Source of the DNA: Corticimicrobacter populi | Lineage (GTDB): Bacteria; Pseudomonadota; Gammaproteobacteria; Burkholderiales; Burkholderiaceae_B | Assembly: GCF_003123725.1 (NCBI RefSeq) | Contig: NZ_QETA01000005.1 | Span: 1-64,000 of the forward strand | Length of the DNA stretch: 64,000 nucleotides | Reading direction: 5' to 3' | Shown: positions 18,502 to 29,351 of the stretch, in pieces | Layout of the letters: each line of letters starts with the position of its first letter | How positions within the stretch are numbered: the first letter of the stretch is position 1 | Position numbers and translations under genes: made by a program | Notes under the pieces: model-generated | Seen by the model: only the letters and a program-made list of their open reading frames with translations | Database searches by the model: none | Told to the model about the DNA's origin: nothing

Positions 18502-19611
18502 ATGCAACTCGTACAGACCACGCGTGATGCCCTGCTCAAGCCGTTGACTACGGTGGCTGGCATCGTCGAGCGCCGCCATACATTGCCCATCCTGGCCAAC
18601 ATCCTGCTGCGCAAGGAAGGCGAGAACGTATCCTTCGTGGCGACTGATCTCGAAGTGCAGATCACCACCCAAGGCAGCTTTGGCGTCGGTGCCGAGGCCG
18701 AGTCCACTACGGTGGCCGCCCGCAAGCTGCTCGACATCCTGCGTGCGCTGCCCGACAGCAACGACGTGCGCCTGAGCCTGGCAGGCAGCAAGCTCAACGT
18801 GCAGTCCGGCAAGAGCCGCTTTGCCTTGCAGACCCTGGCAGCCAGCGAGTTTCCGACCCTCAGCCAGCCCGAGACCTGGGATGTGTCGCTCACTCTGACC
18901 CGCAAGGCATTGCGCCACCTGCTCAACATGGTGCATTTCTCCATGGCTCAGCAGGATATCCGCTACTACCTCAACGGCATGCTGCTGGTGTTCGAACCCG
19001 AGCAACTGCGTGCCGTGGCGACCGATGGTCACCGCCTGGCTCACGATGCCACGCCGGTCACCGGCCCGGCACAGCGCCACGAGGTCATTGTGCCGCGCAA
19101 GACCGTGATGGAAATGCTGCGCCTGCTCGATGAGAGCGAAGAGCCCGTTCAGATCGATGTGGCCCAGGGCCAGATCCGTTTCCGTTTCGGCGATGTCGAG
19201 CTGATCTCCAAGCTGGTCGAGGGCAAGTTCCCCGATTTCACCCGCGTGATCCCGACCAGCTACACCCGTCACGTCGATATCCGCCGTGATGCATTGCAGG
19301 GCAGCCTGCAGCGCGCCGCTATCCTGACCAGCGACAAGTTCAAGGGCGTGCGCGTGCAGTTCACCACTCATCAGATGCGTATTTCCTCCTCCAATGCCGA
19401 GCAGGAAGAGGCGCAGGAAGAGCTCGAGATCGACTACAGCTTCGAACCGCTCGATTTCGGCTTCAATGTCAGTTATCTGCTGGACGTGCTGGGCAACGTC
19501 AAGACCGAGAACATCCGCTGGTCGGTCGCGCCCGATGGCAACGCCTCCACGCTGATCACCCTGCCCGACGACGAAAGCTTCAAGTACGTCGTCATGCCGA
19601 TGCGCATCTAA
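18502..19611 (+). CDS. dnaN: DNA polymerase III beta subunit (sliding clamp)
   Basis: The beta clamp is a dimeric ring that tethers polymerase III and many repair enzymes to DNA. The 369-residue frame starts MQLVQTTRDALLKPLTTVAG and ends with the invariant VVMPMRI. Three repeats of the clamp fold are recognisable: HTLPILANILL in domain I, TDGHRLAHD in domain II and the closing domain III. It follows dnaA by only two bases between stop and start, so they are probably cotranscribed. gyrB follows after about 20 bases. There is nothing unusual in length or sequence. Confidence 0.98.
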   Translation: MQLVQTTRDALLKPLTTVAGIVERRHTLPILANILLRKEGENVSFVATDLEVQITTQGSFGVGAEAESTTVAARKLLDILRALPDSNDVRLSLAGSKLNVQSGKSRFALQTLAASEFPTLSQPETWDVSLTLTRKALRHLLNMVHFSMAQQDIRYYLNGMLLVFEPEQLRAVATDGHRLAHDATPVTGPAQRHEVIVPRKTVMEMLRLLDESEEPVQIDVAQGQIRFRFGDVELISKLVEGKFPDFTRVIPTSYTRHVDIRRDALQGSLQRAAILTSDKFKGVRVQFTTHQMRISSSNAEQEEAQEELEIDYSFEPLDFGFNVSYLLDVLGNVKTENIRWSVAPDGNASTLITLPDDESFKYVVMPMRI

Positions 19612-22095
<2,484 letters not shown>

Positions 22096-22118
22096 GCTGT
22101 TTGAGGTGTTTTGAGTGC

Positions 22119-22156
22119 CATCAAGGGGTTGCATGATTGCAGCCCCTTGATGTTTT
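22119..22156 (+). terminator. Rho-independent terminator after gyrB
   Basis: A 15-bp stem with one G-U pair is formed by 22119-22133 and 22138-22152. It contains CAAGGGG against CCCCTTG, closes on a four-base loop and is followed by TTTT. It starts 23 bases after the gyrB stop. Confidence 0.85.
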
Positions 22157-22163
22157 GATACGA

Positions 22164-22490
22164 ATGTCTACCTGAAGGCAAAACCGTATAAGTGAAAATC
22201 CATACATCTGCCATACCCTTGCACGCGCTTTCCCTGGCGAATCTCACTGCTACCAACTGCGAAATGGCAGGCATTGTGCGGGCGATGCCGCACTGATCGC
22301 TGGCACGGCCCAGGCCGTTGCTGGCCATATGGGACTGAGCACAGAAGATTGCCTGTCAACCTATATTCAAACTGCGTTACAGCAATTTTCTGTGGCCGAT
22401 GCATGTGAAAAATATGCTGAGGCAACGCGAGAGATGATTTTGAAAGTCCAAGAGCTGGGTGGTGTGGTCATTGAACCCGCAAGCCATTGA
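22164..22490 (+). pseudogene. Possible decayed small gene downstream of gyrB
   Basis: From 22176 a 104-codon frame is open to TGA at 22488-22490 but has no ATG, GTG or TTG in its first half. The frame is preceded, in phase, by ATG TCT ACC TGA at 22164-22175. A single nonsense change at codon 4 would therefore explain an intact start followed by a broken protein. The predicted C-terminal half looks like a genuine helical protein: STEDCLSTYIQTALQQFS, ATREMILKVQELGG. An internal ATG at 22329 would give 53 residues. I do not recognise the family. The alternative is that the open frame is chance. Confidence 0.4.
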
Positions 22491-22561
22491 GAGATACACG
22501 TAAAAAATAACGCTTCTCTTTTGTGATAATCTTGCACGTTTCGCAATCACGCGATCGTGTC

Positions 22562-23134
22562 ATGCGCGCCCAGAACGATACTCACCCCCTCATTGCCGCA
22601 CTGGTTCATCACTACGATGAACTGGTACGTCATGCTGGTCGTGTGTTCCAGGGGCGCAGTGCGCACCAGGCTCGGGATATGGCCCGCGAAGCCGTGCACG
22701 AGGTGTGCCTGCAATTGCTGCGCCAGGATGCGCCGACCGGTACGGTCCGGATTCCGCTCGCGTTCCTGCGCACCCTGAGCCGACGGCGGGCCATCGATTG
22801 CCTGCGTGGCGAGGTACTGCGGCAATCGTTGAACGGCAGCCTGGATCTTCATCCCGAGTGCCTGGAGTTGACGGCCTGCGCCAACCAGGAGCCCGAGCAT
22901 CGCTACTATGCGCGCCAGCAGTTCGAGCTGCTGGTGCAGGCTATCGAATCGTTGCCGCCGCGCTGCCGGGATGTTTTCGTGCTGTGCAATATCCATCAGT
23001 GGCCGCAGCGACAGATAGCCGATCATCTCGGCATTTCGCTCAAGACCGTGGAAAAGCATCTGCGCACAGGGATCGCCTGCTGCCGTTTCGCGTTGGCCGA
23101 TGTGTTGAACGAAGCGGGTGTGGTGACGGCCTGA
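22562..23134 (+). CDS. ECF sigma factor of the FecI type (set 1)
   Basis: The 190-residue product resembles extracytoplasmic-function sigma factors of the iron-starvation group. Region 2 is spread over about residues 10-85 (HPLIAALVHHYDELVRHAG ... RRRAIDCLRGE). Region 4 lies at about 125-180, with SLPPRCRDVFVLCNIHQW and the helix-turn-helix QRQIADHLGISLKTVEKHL. In the family model it is held by the FecR-like protein encoded four bases downstream and released when the TonB receptor binds its ligand. The ATG at 22562 is chosen from similarity; 13 extra codons upstream are possible and there is no clear ribosome-binding site. No convincing Fur box was seen upstream. Confidence 0.88.
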   Translation: MRAQNDTHPLIAALVHHYDELVRHAGRVFQGRSAHQARDMAREAVHEVCLQLLRQDAPTGTVRIPLAFLRTLSRRRAIDCLRGEVLRQSLNGSLDLHPECLELTACANQEPEHRYYARQQFELLVQAIESLPPRCRDVFVLCNIHQWPQRQIADHLGISLKTVEKHLRTGIACCRFALADVLNEAGVVTA

Positions 23135-23137
23135 AGC

Positions 23138-24076
23138 ATGAGCAAAGCGACGAACACAGACGCGGCACTCCAGGTTGACCGGAACGCGACAGGTGTACGG
23201 ACTGGCAGTCTGGCGCAGCCGAACCAGGAGGCCGCCGGTGCCGGGGGGGACGAGATGGCCAGGGTGCTGGATGAGCATCGCGCCGCGTTGCTGCATCATT
23301 TTCCTGTACCGCCTGCACGCCCTGCAGCTTCGCGCCGCCGTCGTGCGCTCAGGAAGGCAGGTGGTGTCCTGGCCATCGTTTTGCTGGCTGCGGGGACATG
23401 GTGGCTTGATCCGGTCTATCGTTCCGAGCAGTTTGCTACCCTGGTGGGGCAGCGTGCCGAAATCGCGCTGGCCGATGGCAGCCAACTGACGCTGGATACC
23501 AATACCCGATTGAATGTCGAATGGCGGTTGCGTTCCCGGCAGGTCCGGCTGGCGCAGGGGCGGGCACGATTCGACGTCAGTCCGTCAGCCTGGCGGCCAT
23601 TCACGGTCGCGGCGGATGCGGTCCGGGTGCAGGTAGTGGGAACCCGTTTCGATGTGTGGCAGCGGTCGGTTTCGACCTCGGTGAGCGTGTACCAGGGGAA
23701 GGTGGCGGTCTGGCGCGATGGGCGGGACGTTACCCAAGCGCTGCTGTTACAGCCAGGCCAGCAGGTGAGCGTGCCGGCTGGCCAGATAAACGAAAACATA
23801 GCCCTGCACGTGCAGCCGTTTGACGAGGCGCGTCAGGCCGCCTGGCGGCAGGGGCGGCTGGTGTTCCAGGAAATGCCGCTTGGGCAGGCGCTGGAAGAGA
23901 TCCAGCGATACACCGCTCTGTCCATCCATGTCGAGGATGCCAGGACGGCCGGACTGTTGCTGTCTGGCGTGTTCGACAGCGGTAACATCGAGCAGTTGTT
24001 GGGGCTGCTGCCGACCATCTTGCCTGTCCGCGTGCAGCGGCAGGCCGGCAGAGTCGGTATCGCCTCGCTCCATTGA
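23138..24076 (+). CDS. FecR-type anti-sigma/signal transducer (set 1)
   Basis: FecR proteins cross the inner membrane and pass the ligand signal from a TonB receptor to the ECF sigma factor. The 312-residue product has an unusual N-terminus of about 70 residues lacking the usual anti-sigma domain motif. One membrane helix follows (GGVLAIVLLAAGTWWL, about 75-92). The FecR domain contains LADGSQLTLDTNTRLNVEW and VVGTRFDVW. A C-terminal STN-like region (FQEMPLGQALEEIQRYTALS) should contact the receptor signalling domain. It lies between its sigma gene and the receptor gene, as in the fec model. Confidence 0.9.
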   Translation: MSKATNTDAALQVDRNATGVRTGSLAQPNQEAAGAGGDEMARVLDEHRAALLHHFPVPPARPAASRRRRALRKAGGVLAIVLLAAGTWWLDPVYRSEQFATLVGQRAEIALADGSQLTLDTNTRLNVEWRLRSRQVRLAQGRARFDVSPSAWRPFTVAADAVRVQVVGTRFDVWQRSVSTSVSVYQGKVAVWRDGRDVTQALLLQPGQQVSVPAGQINENIALHVQPFDEARQAAWRQGRLVFQEMPLGQALEEIQRYTALSIHVEDARTAGLLLSGVFDSGNIEQLLGLLPTILPVRVQRQAGRVGIASLH

Positions 24077-24156
24077 GTTGATCGTCCAGGTAGGGATTTG
24101 GCCGCGCTCGAACGACAGGTTCATCGATACACATTCACGGGATCGAGGAAACCTGT

Positions 24157-26610
24157 ATGCAGCCATCACCGCAGTGCCCTGCCACCAACATTTATCCACC
24201 TTTTGCCTTGTCCGCGCTGGGCGTTGGCCTGTCTCTGGTCGTTGCGGCCCTGGCGCTACCAGCACCAGTGCAGGCACAGCAGCCAATGCCTATCCGCGAT
24301 TCGGTGCAGGGACTCTTACTGCTTGATTTTGCAGCGGCACCGCTGGGCCAGTCGCTCAATGCTCTGGCCCAGCAGGCAGGTGTGCAGATTCTGTATGCCG
24401 GCACGCTGACGGCAGGCAAGCATGCGCCAGCCGTACAGGGGCACTATAGCGTGGCCGGAGCGTTGCGGCTGTTGCTGGCCGACAGTGGCCTGGTGGCTAG
24501 CGCTCGGGACGCCAGGACATTTATTGTGACGCAGCAGGAGGATGGCACTGTGCAGGCGCTCGATACGGTCACGGTCCGTGGTGCCGTCAGCGCCGTGACG
24601 GAAGGCTCCAGGAGCTACACCACGGGCTCGACCCGTTCGGCGACCAAACTGGATCTGTCTATCCGCGAAACGCCGCAATCGATCAGCGTGGTGACGCGCC
24701 AGCAGATGGATGATCAGAACATGCGCAGCCTGACTGATGCCGTTGTGGCTACGCCGGGCATCAGTCTGTACGGGTCAGGGCCTCGGCGTCTGGGATTCTA
24801 TGCCCGCGGCTTTTCGATCGAGAATGTCATGACCGATGGCGTGCCTACTGCCTACAGCATCAGCCTGGGGGCCGGGCTGGTGGCCGATCCGGATCTTTCC
24901 ATGTATGACCATGTGGAGGTGGTGCGCGGTGCGACCGGGTTAATGCAGGGGGCGGGCAATCCGTCTGCATCGATCAATCTGGTACGCAAGCGGCCCACCG
25001 CCGAGCGGCAGGTGCGTCTGGCTATCGATGCCGGCAGTTGGGACAATTACCGTGCCGAAACCGATCTGTCTGGACGACTGAACGAAAGTGGCAGCGTACG
25101 CGGGCGTGCCGTGGCGGCATATCGGAACAGCGGCGATTTCCGTGACTACGTCAAGCATGAATACAGCACGCTGTATGCAATCGGCGAGGCGGATCTCAGT
25201 TCGGATACGACGCTCAGCGCCGGTTTTTCCTGGCAGAACAATCGTAACGATGATAGTTGGGGCGGGCTGGCAGCAGCCGATTCCACCGGTCGCGATCTGG
25301 GCTTGTCGCGCTCGACCTACCTGGGCAATGACTGGGAGTACTGGAATCAGAAGACCTCAGGTGTGTTCGCAGACCTGGAGCATCGTTTGGACAACGGCTG
25401 GGCGCTCAGGATGGCAGCAACGGCTACCCAATCGACCTTGGACTACCTGGGTACTTATCTCTATCGCAACGAGACGACAGGGGGTATCAATCAGTCGCGC
25501 TCCGGTGGCTATGTCTACAAGGTTCGCCAGCATAGCTACGATGCCTATGCCAGCGGTCCATTCGAGTTGCTGGGTCGCAGCCACGAACTGGTGGCGGGGT
25601 TGAGTAGCCGGCGCGCGCGGACCAATACGGAAGGGGGCAGTGGCGGCACGGTGGCGGAGAACATTGATGTCGAGAACTGGGATTGGCGCAGCATCCCGCG
25701 CCCGGAAACGGCCATTACCTATACCGCCGATAACAAGCGTGAGCAGAACAGTCTTTATCTCACGACACGGTTGAGTCTGTCCGAGCCACTGACGATGATC
25801 CTGGGTGGGCGTCTGGACTGGTACGACTACGACGATGTCCAAAAGGGTACGGGTTATAAGGTGACCCGGAATCTCACCAAGTATGCGGGCCTGGTCTATG
25901 ACCTGGACGCGCGGCATTCCGTTTACGCCAGCTACACCGATATTTTCCAGCCCCAGGGCAATTACGATGTCGATGGCAATCTCCTTGATCCTGTGATCGG
26001 CAAGAACTACGAGATTGGAGTCAAGGGAGAGTATTTTGGTGGCAGGCTGAACGCCAGTGCTGCACTGTACCGCATCGAACAGGAGCGGCTGGCCATGTTG
26101 CTGGCCGACCAGGCCGCGTGCCCGACCTACCCGACTTCGAGTTGCTATGCCGCCAGTGGCTTGGTACGCAGCCAGGGGATTGACCTGGAAGTCCAGGGCG
26201 CATTGATCTCCAGCCTGGAGCTGAGTGCCGGCTATACTTGGTCGGATCGTGAGTACCGCAAGGATGCTAATCCGTCGCGCATCGGGCAGCGTTATGCAAC
26301 CTACCTGCCCGAACACCAGTTCAAGCTGGGCGTACTCTATCACCTGAATGACCGCTGGCGTGTCGGCGGCAGCATGGCCTGGCAAAGCCGCATCTACGAA
26401 AAGGAAGGCGATTACGATTTCGTGCAGAAGGCTTATATGGTGATGAACCTGATGGCGGGTTGGCGTGCAGCCAAGTCGCTGGAGGTGCAGGTCAACGTCA
26501 ATAATCTGTTCGACAAGACCTATTACACCGGTATCCAGGGTTCGTCCTATCCCAATCAGGTGTATGGCGCGCCGCGCAATGTCATGTTGACGGCCCGCTA
26601 TGGATTCTAG
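24157..26610 (+). CDS. TonB-dependent siderophore receptor with signalling domain (set 1)
   Basis: The 817-residue outer-membrane receptor imports a ferric siderophore using the TonB system. A signal peptide ends near LPAPVQAQQ (about residue 41). The secretin/TonB N-terminal signalling (STN) domain is at about 50-125 (LDFAAAPLGQSLNALAQQAG). The plug is at about 140-290 (RETPQSISVVTRQQMDDQN), then a 22-strand barrel ending in Tyr-Gly-Phe. STN plus plug plus barrel places it in the FpvA/FecA class, with siderophore recognition by homology only. It is 80 bases from the fecR-like stop and so belongs to the sigma/FecR set. The substrate is unknown. Confidence 0.94.
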   Translation: MQPSPQCPATNIYPPFALSALGVGLSLVVAALALPAPVQAQQPMPIRDSVQGLLLLDFAAAPLGQSLNALAQQAGVQILYAGTLTAGKHAPAVQGHYSVAGALRLLLADSGLVASARDARTFIVTQQEDGTVQALDTVTVRGAVSAVTEGSRSYTTGSTRSATKLDLSIRETPQSISVVTRQQMDDQNMRSLTDAVVATPGISLYGSGPRRLGFYARGFSIENVMTDGVPTAYSISLGAGLVADPDLSMYDHVEVVRGATGLMQGAGNPSASINLVRKRPTAERQVRLAIDAGSWDNYRAETDLSGRLNESGSVRGRAVAAYRNSGDFRDYVKHEYSTLYAIGEADLSSDTTLSAGFSWQNNRNDDSWGGLAAADSTGRDLGLSRSTYLGNDWEYWNQKTSGVFADLEHRLDNGWALRMAATATQSTLDYLGTYLYRNETTGGINQSRSGGYVYKVRQHSYDAYASGPFELLGRSHELVAGLSSRRARTNTEGGSGGTVAENIDVENWDWRSIPRPETAITYTADNKREQNSLYLTTRLSLSEPLTMILGGRLDWYDYDDVQKGTGYKVTRNLTKYAGLVYDLDARHSVYASYTDIFQPQGNYDVDGNLLDPVIGKNYEIGVKGEYFGGRLNASAALYRIEQERLAMLLADQAACPTYPTSSCYAASGLVRSQGIDLEVQGALISSLELSAGYTWSDREYRKDANPSRIGQRYATYLPEHQFKLGVLYHLNDRWRVGGSMAWQSRIYEKEGDYDFVQKAYMVMNLMAGWRAAKSLEVQVNVNNLFDKTYYTGIQGSSYPNQVYGAPRNVMLTARYGF

Positions 26611-26671
26611 ATTGTGCCGACGTACTGATCCGCCTGTCGCTTGATACGGCGGCTGGTGCCAAAGCCAGGTC

Positions 26672-26677
26672 TATAAT
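26672..26677 (+). promoter_or_regulatory. Candidate -10 element upstream of the Nudix gene
   Basis: A perfect TATAAT lies at 26672-26677, 57 bases before the Nudix start codon. No well-spaced -35 is present, so the element could work only with an activator or an extended -10. Confidence 0.35.
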
Positions 26678-26689
26678 TTCCGGCATCCC

Positions 26690-26711
26690 GCGAAGGCAGT
26701 CTGGCCTTCGC
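26690..26711 (+). terminator. GC-rich hairpin between the receptor and Nudix genes
   Basis: GCGAAGGC (26690-26697) pairs perfectly with GCCTTCGC (26704-26711) across a six-base loop. There is no T-run after it. It may weakly end the receptor transcript or act as a 5' leader structure of the Nudix gene. Confidence 0.45.
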
Positions 26712-26733
26712 ATTGCATATTGCCGGAATACAC

Positions 26734-27312
26734 ATGACCGATCACGATCCCCTGCAGGAAGTGGCCCTCGACAGCGAAACGCTTTATCAGGGCAATTTCC
26801 TCTGCCTCAAGCGCGATACCGTGCGTCTGCCCGATGGGGCCGTCACGACGCGTGAATACGTAAAGCATCCCGGCGCGGTCGTGGTCATTCCCCTGCTGGA
26901 CGATGGCCGCGTGCTGCTGGAGCGGCAGTTTCGCTATCCGGTCGGCCAGGTGATGATCGAGCTGCCGGCGGGCAAGCTCGATGCCGGCGAGGATCCGCTG
27001 GATTGTGCCCGGCGCGAACTGCTGGAGGAAACCGGTTACTCGGCACGGCAATGGGCGCGGGCCGGGGTGATGCATCTGGCGATCGGCTATTCGGACGAAA
27101 TCCTCCATATCTACTTTGCCCGTGATCTGAGCGCCGGTGAGCGTCAGCTCGACGAAGGCGAGTTCCTGGATGTGATCGCCATGCCGGTCGATGCCTTCCT
27201 CGACGGTTGCCGTAGCGGTCTGGTCACCGATGCCAAGAGTCTGAGCTGCGCGCTGTGGCTGCAGAACGTGCAGCGCGGCGACTGGACGCTGGACTGGCAG
27301 GATATGGCGTAG
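26734..27312 (+). CDS. Nudix hydrolase, ADP-ribose pyrophosphatase type
   Basis: The 192-residue enzyme contains a complete Nudix box, G-x5-E-x7-REUxEE-x-GU, at about 88-110 (GKLDAGEDPLD... RELLEETGY). The upstream segment HPGAVVVIPLLDDGRVLLERQFRYP is typical of NudF/NrtR-related ADP-ribose pyrophosphatases, which split ADP-ribose to AMP and ribose-5-phosphate. Glu and Arg residues for the metal site are in place. The ATG at 26734 starts MTDHDPLQEVAL; a TTG seven codons upstream is less likely. It is followed after 76 bases by the alpha-hydroxyacid dehydrogenase gene. Precise substrate preference is not readable from sequence. Confidence 0.92.
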   Translation: MTDHDPLQEVALDSETLYQGNFLCLKRDTVRLPDGAVTTREYVKHPGAVVVIPLLDDGRVLLERQFRYPVGQVMIELPAGKLDAGEDPLDCARRELLEETGYSARQWARAGVMHLAIGYSDEILHIYFARDLSAGERQLDEGEFLDVIAMPVDAFLDGCRSGLVTDAKSLSCALWLQNVQRGDWTLDWQDMA

Positions 27313-27388
27313 CTTCGGCGCTGGCAAAGCGCGTTCCAGCGGGCGTTTTCGATTCACGATTCAAGATGTACGTAACACACAGGCAACC

Positions 27389-28546
27389 ATGAGCAAAGAC
27401 CTTTCCAGGATCACCGATATTGCCGACCTGCAGCGGGTCGCCCGTCGCCGGGTGCCGCGCATGTTCTATGACTATGCCGATTCCGGGGCCTGGACCGAGA
27501 GTACCTACCGGGCCAATGAAAGCGACTTCCAGAAGATTCGCTTTCGCCAGCGGGTGGCCGTGGACATGGAAGGACGCTCGCTGGCTACGCAGATGATCGG
27601 CCAGGACGTGTCCATGCCGGTGGCGCTGGCACCGACGGGGCTGACCGGCATGCAGCATGCCGATGGCGAGATGCTGGCGGCGCAGGCTGCGGCGGATTTC
27701 GGTGTGCCGTTTACCCTCTCGACCATGAGCATCTGCTCCATCGAGGATGTGGCGCGACATACCCGCAAGCCATTCTGGTTCCAGCTCTACGTGATGCGTG
27801 ATCGCGGCTTCATCGAAGACCTGATCGGCCGTGCCCGCGATGCCGGCTGCTCGGCCCTGATGCTGACGCTCGATCTGCAGATTCTGGGCCAGCGGCACAA
27901 GGACATCAAGAATGGACTGTCCGCGCCCCCCAAGCCGACCCTGGCCAACCTGATCGACCTGGTGACCAAGCCGCGCTGGTGCATGGGCATGCTGGGCACG
28001 CCACGCCGCACTTTCGGCAATATCGTCGGCCATGCCAAGGGGGTCAAGGATATTTCCTCGCTGTCGTCGTGGACGGCCGAACAGTTCGATCCCAAGTTGA
28101 GCTGGGCCGACATCGAATGGATCAAACGGACCTGGGGCGGCAAGCTGATCCTCAAGGGCATCCTGGATGAGGAAGATGCCCGCATGGCGGCCGACAGTGG
28201 GGCCGATGCCCTGGTGGTTAGCAATCATGGTGGTCGCCAGCTGGATGGGGCGATGTCTTCCATCGAGGCGCTGCCTGGCATTGCCGAAGCGGTTGGCAGG
28301 GATATCGAAGTCTGGATGGACGGTGGCATCCGTTCCGGGCAGGATGTGCTCAAGGCCTGGGCGCTGGGTGCGCGCGGTACGCTGATCGGCCGTCCTTTCC
28401 TGTACGGGCTGGGTGCCTTTGGCCAAGAGGGCGTGCGGCGCGCGCTGGAAATCATTCACAAGGAAGCCGACATTACCATGGCGCTGTGCGGCCGGAAAAA
28501 CCTGTCCCAGGTCGACCGCTCGGTGCTGCTGCCGGGAGCATTCTGA
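27389..28546 (+). CDS. lldD: FMN-dependent alpha-hydroxy-acid dehydrogenase (L-lactate dehydrogenase family)
   Basis: The 385-residue protein belongs to the glycolate oxidase/L-lactate dehydrogenase (LldD) family, which oxidises 2-hydroxy acids with FMN. The N-terminal RRVPRMFYDYADSGAWTE motif, the FMN loop LAPTGLTGMQHADGE and TMSICSIEDVA are all present. So are WFQLYVMRDR, the conserved Lys in ILKGILDEEDA, and the catalytic His-Arg segment SNHGGRQLDG. The lldD symbol is the closest named relative; mandelate or other hydroxy-acid activity is possible. No membrane anchor is visible, although the protein may bind the membrane peripherally. An acylphosphatase gene begins four bases after the stop. 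Confidence 0.92.
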   Translation: MSKDLSRITDIADLQRVARRRVPRMFYDYADSGAWTESTYRANESDFQKIRFRQRVAVDMEGRSLATQMIGQDVSMPVALAPTGLTGMQHADGEMLAAQAAADFGVPFTLSTMSICSIEDVARHTRKPFWFQLYVMRDRGFIEDLIGRARDAGCSALMLTLDLQILGQRHKDIKNGLSAPPKPTLANLIDLVTKPRWCMGMLGTPRRTFGNIVGHAKGVKDISSLSSWTAEQFDPKLSWADIEWIKRTWGGKLILKGILDEEDARMAADSGADALVVSNHGGRQLDGAMSSIEALPGIAEAVGRDIEVWMDGGIRSGQDVLKAWALGARGTLIGRPFLYGLGAFGQEGVRRALEIIHKEADITMALCGRKNLSQVDRSVLLPGAF

Positions 28547-28549
28547 ACG

Positions 28550-28834
28550 ATGCGTATCAACTCTATCGAGACGGTCAAAGTCGTGATCACCGGCAAAGTG
28601 CAGGGGGTCTACTACCGGCACAATACCGTGCGCATGGCGCACGAACTCAAGCTGTGCGGCTGGGTGCAGAACATCGACGATGGCAGTGTGCATGCCCTGC
28701 TGCAGGGCGAGGCTGATCAGATCGACCGGATGCTGGCCTGGATGCGGCAGGGACCGCCCGCTGCGCGGGTGGATGAAGTCGTCAGCGAAACCATTGCCCA
28801 TGACAAGCGCTACGAACGCTTCCAGCAGCTATAG
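28550..28834 (+). CDS. acyP: Acylphosphatase
   Basis: The 94-residue product is a complete acylphosphatase, which hydrolyses carboxyl-phosphate bonds. The phosphate-binding loop [12 protein letters not shown] contains the catalytic Arg. The catalytic Asn lies in [13 protein letters not shown], and [15 protein letters not shown] completes the ferredoxin-like fold. It starts four bases after the upstream dehydrogenase stop, and the next gene begins 35 bases before its own end, so the three are probably one transcript. There is no sign of an uncommon variant. Physiological substrate in bacteria is generally unclear. Confidence 0.95.
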   Translation: MRINSIETVKVVITGKVQGVYYRHNTVRMAHELKLCGWVQNIDDGSVHALLQGEADQIDRMLAWMRQGPPAARVDEVVSETIAHDKRYERFQQL

Positions 28835-29339
28835 CTTTGCGCCGGTCGAAGCACCCCAGGCGCGCCTGTTGGTGCTGGGATCGATGCCGGGCGTGCAGTC
28901 GCTGCGCGCCGGGCAATACTACGCCCATCCACGTAATGCCTTCTGGCGCATCATGATGCATGCACTGGTGCCGGATGCCGACGCACAGGTGCCGTTGCCG
29001 GCGTATGCGCAGCGGCTGGCGTGGCTGCAGGCCAATGGCATCGTGTTGTGGGATGTGCTGCAGTATTGCGAGCGGCCCGGCAGCCTGGATGCAGCGATCC
29101 GTCGCGACTCGATGGTCTTCAACGATTTTGCGGGCCTGCTGGCACGCCATCCTGGCATCGTCCGGATCTGTTTCAATGGTGCCGCGGCGTGCGATCTCTT
29201 CGAGCGTCATGTTGCGCCGGGGTTGCTGGCGGCGGGATGCCTGCCGCCAGACCGGCGTCGCCTGCCATCGACGAGTCCGGCGCATGCCGGCATGTCCTTC
29301 GAGGACAAGCAGCGCCTCTGGTGCGAGGCATTGATCTGA
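28800..29339 (+). CDS. DNA-deoxyinosine glycosylase (uracil-DNA glycosylase superfamily)
   Basis: This 179-residue product matches the family that removes deoxyinosine and related deaminated bases. The segments [30 protein letters not shown] (in parts), FWRIM and [21 protein letters not shown] are characteristic of the uracil-DNA glycosylase fold. The motif [10 protein letters not shown] and [11 protein letters not shown] form the second active-site edge. I chose ATG 28800, because the open frame further upstream is the shifted frame of the acylphosphatase gene. This gives a 35-base overlap with acyP. A base-excision repair role is inferred from the family. Confidence 0.9.
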   Translation: MTSATNASSSYSFAPVEAPQARLLVLGSMPGVQSLRAGQYYAHPRNAFWRIMMHALVPDADAQVPLPAYAQRLAWLQANGIVLWDVLQYCERPGSLDAAIRRDSMVFNDFAGLLARHPGIVRICFNGAAACDLFERHVAPGLLAAGCLPPDRRRLPSTSPAHAGMSFEDKQRLWCEALI

Positions 29340-29351
29340 GTCGATAGGCGC

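Noticed and set aside
22500-22561. Fur box before the first sigma gene
   Set aside because: GTGATAATCTT resembles one half-site only; the second half is lacking, so I did not annotate it.
24186-24196. TTTATCCACC as a DnaA box
   Set aside because: It is a partial match inside the TonB receptor coding region, far from any origin context.
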